A stretch of DNA of 9,692 bases from an uncultured Clostridia bacterium. Its GTDB lineage: Bacteria; Bacillota; Clostridia; Lachnospirales; Lachnospiraceae. The notes beneath the pieces are model-generated. The model was not told where the DNA came from. It saw only the letters and a program-made list of their open reading frames with translations, and made no database searches. The stretch is from NCBI GenBank assembly GCA_947088195.1, contig CAMUFS010000096.1, positions 1 through 9,692 on the forward strand. The letters run 5' to 3'. A program made the translations under genes and the position numbers. Positions 5,643 to 9,692 of the stretch are shown here, piece after piece (within the stretch, counting starts at the first letter, position 1; each line of letters begins with the position of its first letter).

Positions 5643-6545
5643 TTATCCCAATTTTTTATTCTGGAGCTGTTCCTTTCGCTCCTCCTCTTCACGAATAAGC
5701 TCTTTTAGTGCTCTCGCCTTATCCTTAAGTGTTGAAGTTGTCGACCTTGACACTAGAACAGTGCCTAACATCTTCTTTGCCATATCTATATTTCCAGTCC
5801 TTCTAGAAAGATCTGCATATAGATAATTAAAAGTCATCTCATCCATCCCACAGATAGGAAACATCTCAGACTGTACTGCCGTGTCAAACCCTTTGTATGC
5901 CTTTTCTAAGTAGCTTTTCTCCTCGGCTTTACATTTTAACTGCTTTTCCTCATATTTCTCCTCTGTTGGCTTCATATCCTCACCCTTGCTGCGAAACAGC
6001 CACGCAATCTTTAAGCACATATAAGCACGCTCACTTGCCTTGCTCCTTTTTACAATAGAACTGTAAAGAGCAAGCTTGTAGCGCAAAATTGCCTGATCAT
6101 AAGTAAACGTCTCACCCATTGGAGGCAATCCCTTAAAATTGGCTTGTACCTGTTCCTTCAGCATCTTTCTCTGAAGAGAGGACAGTCCCTCAAAGCTTCT
6201 CTTTCCCATTGCAGCATAACCACACCTTGGACAGACAATAATATCATATTTGATTGGATCAAATGCTTTATATTTGTGGCGCAGGTCTGTGTCTGTGGAG
6301 AGAAGACGAGTTTTTCCCGTTCGCACAGTTCTCTCTGTAAAATGATTGTCACAGATAGGACATTCATATTTTTTATCAAACAGACTATCCTTCTCATACT
6401 CCTGTGCTTCTTTCTCTAACTTCTCCTTAATCTCTTGCTCATTCTGTTTTTCTACTCGCTCCTTCCCTGTAACAAACAAGGATCTCTCGGCAACATCGGC
6501 ATTTTTTAGACCCATTGGCTCCAACTCCTTAAACATACCACCCAT
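5643..6545 (-). CDS. DUF2225 family protein
   Basis: Function unknown. The 300-residue protein has a charged, coiled-coil-like segment at about residues 28-53, then KKYECPIC (Cys62, Cys65), a conserved stretch with TDTDLRHKY and FDPIKYDIIVCPRCGYAA (Cys105, Cys108). Its C-terminal half is helical and resembles tetratricopeptide-like repeats, ending in a Lys/Glu-rich tail. The two CxxC pairs could bind one zinc ion. This pattern is what I know as DUF2225 in Firmicutes. No signal peptide is seen. It lies 34 nt after glnS on the same strand and 4 nt before the broken regulator, so it is probably in the glnS operon. The start is uncertain: ATG at 6545 has AAGGG 10 nt upstream, and ATG at 6536 is an alternative. 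Confidence 0.85.
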   Translation of the reverse strand: MGGMFKELEPMGLKNADVAERSLFVTGKERVEKQNEQEIKEKLEKEAQEYEKDSLFDKKYECPICDNHFTERTVRTGKTRLLSTDTDLRHKYKAFDPIKYDIIVCPRCGYAAMGKRSFEGLSSLQRKMLKEQVQANFKGLPPMGETFTYDQAILRYKLALYSSIVKRSKASERAYMCLKIAWLFRSKGEDMKPTEEKYEEKQLKCKAEEKSYLEKAYKGFDTAVQSEMFPICGMDEMTFNYLYADLSRRTGNIDMAKKMLGTVLVSRSTTSTLKDKARALKELIREEEERKEQLQNKKLG

Positions 6546-6579
6546 TCCCTTTCAACCCTTCCCCTTTTAACGCTGACTC

Positions 6580-8253
6580 TTACAGCTTAAATGAGCTTTT
6601 CAGAGAAACAATTCGATTAAATACTAATGCATCTTCTGTAGAATCCTTAGAGTCCACACAAAAATATCCATTTCTTACAAACTGAAACTTCATAAGCTTT
6701 TCCGCCTTTGCAAGATTAGACTCCAGATAGCAATGCTCCAGCACTCTGAGGGAATTTGGATTTAGATTCAGTGTTCCATCCTCATTTAATTTTCCTTTTT
6801 CTTCATCTATAATGTTTTCATAAAGGCGCACCTTAGCATCCACAGCATCCTTTACAGAAACCCAGTGAATGGTACCCTTAACCTTCTGCCCCTCTCTTGC
6901 ATTTCCACCTTTTGTCTCTGGATCATAGGTACAATGAACCACTGTCACATTGCCATTCGCATCCTTCTCGCAGCCTGTACAAGTGACAATATAGGCATAC
7001 ATCAAACGCACCACATTGCCCGGAAACATACGAAAATATTTCTTTGGAGGCTCTTCCATAAAATCCTCCCTTTCAATGTAAAGCTCTCTTCCAAATGGAA
7101 TGGTGCGGTTACCCATCTCTTCCTTCTCCTGATTGTTCGGCGCATCAAGCTGCTCTGTGACATTCTCAGGGTAATTGTCTATCACAAGCTTAATCGGATC
7201 AAGAACTGCCATCATGCGGGGTACCTTGAGCTTTAAATCTTCGCGGATACAATATTCAAGCATGGCATAATCCACAGAACTATTTGCCTTCGACACGCCC
7301 ACCAACTCGACAAAATTTCGTATAGCTTCTGGCGTAAAGCCTCTTCTCCGAAGCGCTGCCACAGATACTAAGCGCGGATCGTCCCAGCCATCCACAATTC
7401 CATCTTCCACCAGCTTCTTAATATAGCGCTTGCCTGTCACCACATCTGTGAGATACAATTTTGCAAATTCAATCTGTTTGGGAGGATTTGGATACTCTAA
7501 CTCTCTCACCACCCAGTCATAGAGCGGTCTGTGATCCTCAAATTCCAACGTACAAATAGAATGTGTGATCTTCTCTATCGCATCCTCAATCGGATGGGCA
7601 AAATCATACATAGGATAAATACACCAGGTATCTCCCGTGTTATGATGTGTCATGCGCGCTACACGATAAATAATAGGATCGCGCATATTGATATTAGGAG
7701 AAGCCATATCAATCTTGGCGCGAAGCACCTTCTCACCATCCTTATACATGCCGTTCTTCATATTTTCAAAAAGCTCAAGATTTTCCTCTATCGACCGTTC
7801 CCTGTAAGGACTGTTTTTTCCCGGCTCTGTCAAAGTACCACGATATTCTTTAATCTCATCCGCAGACAGATCACAGACGTAAGCCTTTCCCTTTTTAATC
7901 AACTTAACGGCTGCCTCGTACATCTGCCCAAAATAATCGGAGGCAAAGAAAAGCCTGTCCTCCCAATCTGCTCCCAGCCACTTGGCATCCTCTATAATAG
8001 AATGAACAAATTCTGTCTTTTCCTTTGTAGGATTGGTATCATCAAAGCGCAGATTAAACTTTCCATGATATTTCTGCGCTAATCCATAATTTAACAAAAT
8101 CGATTTTGCATGTCCAATATGAAGATACCCATTAGGCTCAGGTGGAAATCTCGTCTGAATATGATCGTAGCAGCCATCTTCCAGATCCTTTTCAATTATC
8201 TGCTCGATAAAATTCTTTGAAACAACTTCTTTTTCCACAACATTTTCTGTCAT
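6580..8253 (-). CDS. glnS: Glutaminyl-tRNA synthetase (GlnRS)
   Basis: This class I synthetase charges tRNA-Gln with glutamine using ATP in the cytoplasm. The 557-residue length is normal. RFPPEPNGYLHIGHAKS carries the HIGH motif at residues 45-48; RFDDTNP lies at 69-75; the catalytic domain continues through YDFAHPIEDAIE, THSICTLEFEDHRPLYDW and GWDDPRL...LRRRG. The C-terminal anticodon-binding beta-barrels include YIEREDF, KKYFRMFPGN and the final FNRIVSLKSSFKL. The second class I motif is atypical: VVTGKR at 271-276 stands where Escherichia coli GlnRS has VMSKR, keeping the final Lys-Arg. AGGAGG lies 9 nt before the ATG. A promoter is visible 39 nt upstream, and the leader is too short for a T-box. 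It leads an apparent four-gene operon. GluRS is excluded by overall similarity to GlnRS. Confidence 0.97.
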   Translation of the reverse strand: MTENVVEKEVVSKNFIEQIIEKDLEDGCYDHIQTRFPPEPNGYLHIGHAKSILLNYGLAQKYHGKFNLRFDDTNPTKEKTEFVHSIIEDAKWLGADWEDRLFFASDYFGQMYEAAVKLIKKGKAYVCDLSADEIKEYRGTLTEPGKNSPYRERSIEENLELFENMKNGMYKDGEKVLRAKIDMASPNINMRDPIIYRVARMTHHNTGDTWCIYPMYDFAHPIEDAIEKITHSICTLEFEDHRPLYDWVVRELEYPNPPKQIEFAKLYLTDVVTGKRYIKKLVEDGIVDGWDDPRLVSVAALRRRGFTPEAIRNFVELVGVSKANSSVDYAMLEYCIREDLKLKVPRMMAVLDPIKLVIDNYPENVTEQLDAPNNQEKEEMGNRTIPFGRELYIEREDFMEEPPKKYFRMFPGNVVRLMYAYIVTCTGCEKDANGNVTVVHCTYDPETKGGNAREGQKVKGTIHWVSVKDAVDAKVRLYENIIDEEKGKLNEDGTLNLNPNSLRVLEHCYLESNLAKAEKLMKFQFVRNGYFCVDSKDSTEDALVFNRIVSLKSSFKL

Positions 8254-8291
8254 CTCTGTTTTCCTCCTGCGGTCTATATCTTTTTTCCTAT

Positions 8292-8319
8292 ATCATACCA
8301 CAACTTACCTATTTGTAAA
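8292..8319 (-). promoter_or_regulatory. Sigma-A-type promoter for the glnS operon
   Basis: On the minus strand, TTTACA (8314-8319) and TATGAT (8292-8297) are 16 nt apart, near the housekeeping consensus. Transcription would begin near 8285, giving a leader of about 32 nt before the glnS ATG. It sits directly after the end of the GGDEF-EAL gene and suggests that the glnS operon is transcribed separately. Confidence 0.7.
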
Positions 8320-8321
8320 AC

Positions 8322-8343
8322 AAAAAAGCAAAATTATCTGCTT
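8322..8343 (-). terminator. Weak candidate terminator of the GGDEF-EAL gene
   Basis: On the minus strand AAGCA (8339-8343) can pair with TGCTT (8326-8330) around an 8-nt loop, followed by a U-run from the A tract at 8322-8327. The stem is only 5 bp and includes the stop codon in its loop, so it may be weak or not real. No better hairpin lies before the glnS promoter. Confidence 0.35.
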
Positions 8344-9692
8344 AAAATTTCCTCCACAGCTTCTCTGGGCAGTGGGCGCCCCAACAAATATCCCTGAATT
8401 GTCCCGCACTGATATTCCTTTAAAAACTCAAGCTGCTCCCGCTCTTCCACTCCCTCTGCAATCACCTCAAGCCCCAGCTTTTCCGCCATCTCAATAATGC
8501 TGCTTGTGATAATGGTAGTGTTCTTCTCCCTAGAAAGCTCCGTGATAAAAGATCGATCAATCTTTAAGGTATCGATTGGAACCATGCGCAGATAAGAAAG
8601 TGATGAATACCCTGTCCCAAAATCATCCAAAGACACCCGGTATCCAAATTCCCTCAACTGATTGATAAGCTTCACCGTCTCCTCCAGATTTTCAATAAAT
8701 ACGCTCTCCGTAAGCTCTATCTCAATCTGATGTGCATTGACATTGTACATGCCTGAATAATATTGCAAGGTACTAAGAAACTTCTTGTCCCGGAACTGAA
8801 CGGCAGAAATATTAATTGACATAATTCCCTGATAATCAAATTCCTGCATCCATCTCCCCAGAGTCCGCAATGCCTCCCGTATCACAAAATCTCCTACCTT
8901 ACAGATTGTACCATTTTTCTCTGCAATCGGAATAAACAACGCCGGACTAATATTTCCAAACTCATCATCATGCCAGCGAATCAGTGCTTCCACACCCCGA
9001 AGCTCTTCCGTCATAGAAGAATACTGCGGCTGATATAAGAGATAGAAACCTCCCTTCTCCACCGCCGACTGAAGCTTCTGTTCCAAATCTGCCTCTCCGA
9101 CAAAACCTGCAACCATATAAGGCTCATAGTGTTTGATCATATTTCTGCCGGTTTTCTTTGCCTCCATCATGGCCAGATCTGCCGCACGAATTAAATCTGC
9201 CGCGTCCTGAAGCTCCTGATCACACTCTGCGATCCCAATGCTGACCGTAACATAATAATTCATGCCATTGCTCAAAAGAATAGGGGTTTTCAAACTTTCT
9301 TGTATTCTTTTTGCAACCTCGTCCGCCGTGTCATTGGCGAGCGACTGCTTGATTCCTACAACAAATTCATCACTGCTAAAACGTGCTATCTTTATTGTAT
9401 CAGACTCATACTGCTGAATTATGGCAGCAACCTTTAAAAGCAGCTCATCCGCAATCTGAATCCCCAGCCTGTCATTGACCCATTTAAAATGATCAATGTC
9501 GATAAAAAGCATCTGAATAAGGCTCACATCTTTTCTCGCTATCTCAATCTGCTCTCCTAGCCACTGAATAAAATAATTGCGATTGTAAACCTCCGTAAAG
9601 CTATCATAGTATGTAAGCTTTTCCAGCTCCTTGCGCTGAAGCTTCTCATATGTTATGTCCTGACAGAAAGACACGCTTTCCTTTAACATTCC
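8334..9692 (-). CDS. c-di-GMP signalling protein: degenerate GGDEF plus EAL phosphodiesterase (5' end outside window)
   Basis: At least 451 residues are visible. The reading frame stays open through the window edge, and the opening segment (QDITYEKLQRKELEKLTYYD) looks like the end of a PAS domain and linker, so an N-terminal sensor probably lies beyond. Numbering from the ATG at 9689, the GGDEF domain spans about 25-190, with the metal-binding FIDIDHFK at 62-69 but SSDEF at 105-109 instead of GGDEF. It is therefore likely inactive as a cyclase and may bind GTP as a regulator. The EAL domain (about 203-451) keeps Glu234 (EAL), Asn293, Glu325, Asp355/Asp356 (DDFGTG), Lys376, Glu412 and Gln432, so c-di-GMP hydrolysis is expected. 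Membrane location cannot be judged from this part. It is followed after 80 nt by glnS with its own promoter. Confidence 0.93.
   Translation of the reverse strand, partial: GMLKESVSFCQDITYEKLQRKELEKLTYYDSFTEVYNRNYFIQWLGEQIEIARKDVSLIQMLFIDIDHFKWVNDRLGIQIADELLLKVAAIIQQYESDTIKIARFSSDEFVVGIKQSLANDTADEVAKRIQESLKTPILLSNGMNYYVTVSIGIAECDQELQDAADLIRAADLAMMEAKKTGRNMIKHYEPYMVAGFVGEADLEQKLQSAVEKGGFYLLYQPQYSSMTEELRGVEALIRWHDDEFGNISPALFIPIAEKNGTICKVGDFVIREALRTLGRWMQEFDYQGIMSINISAVQFRDKKFLSTLQYYSGMYNVNAHQIEIELTESVFIENLEETVKLINQLREFGYRVSLDDFGTGYSSLSYLRMVPIDTLKIDRSFITELSREKNTTIITSSIIEMAEKLGLEVIAEGVEEREQLEFLKEYQCGTIQGYLLGRPLPREAVEEILSR

Noticed and set aside
8254..8333. T-box riboswitch ahead of glnS
   Set aside because: The predicted promoter leaves a leader of about 32 nt, far too short for a T-box, and no specifier stem or T-box motif is seen.

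Overview
The window reads as chromosomal DNA from a low-GC, Gram-positive Clostridia-type bacterium, most likely a Lachnospiraceae-like gut anaerobe. The reasons are strong AAGGAGG ribosome binding sites, a groESL operon under a perfect CIRCE operator, a glutaminyl-tRNA synthetase of clostridial type, and several small families (DUF6171-, DUF6062- and DUF2225-like) that I associate with that group. The genus cannot be fixed from the sequence alone.

Layout from left to right. Positions 1-306 hold no gene: the right part of an inverted-repeat element (copy 1), a hairpin terminator for groEL, and an AU-rich hairpin in the groEL 3' region. groEL and groES follow on the minus strand, with a sigma-A-like promoter and CIRCE upstream. 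Next on the minus strand is a small cysteine-rich (zinc-ribbon-like) protein, then the only plus-strand gene, a 90-residue membrane-anchored or lipoprotein-like acidic protein with its own terminator. Positions 3236-3544 are non-coding and contain the complete second copy of the inverted-repeat element. From 8253 down to 3545 lies an apparent minus-strand operon: glnS, a DUF2225 protein, a MocR/PdxR-type regulator broken by a frameshift, and a DUF6062 protein. The right end is the 3' part of a c-di-GMP signalling gene (degenerate GGDEF plus intact EAL), cut by the window edge.

The gro genes form the HrcA/CIRCE heat-shock chaperonin unit. The glnS operon has short gaps (34 nt, 4 nt and an ATGA overlap), a promoter just upstream of glnS, and no obvious terminator except the long hairpin of element copy 2, which is followed on the minus strand by six U residues.

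The least explained feature is the repeated element. Copy 2 is about 141 nt with 25-bp perfect inverted arms around a conserved core. The arm sequence differs between the two copies, while the core is nearly identical apart from one 30-nt length difference. This suggests either a mobile unit lodged in terminator palindromes or a structured RNA whose stem is kept by complementarity. The second notable feature is the MocR-type gene, whose two halves are otherwise intact and are separated by what looks like a 5-nt slippage deletion.
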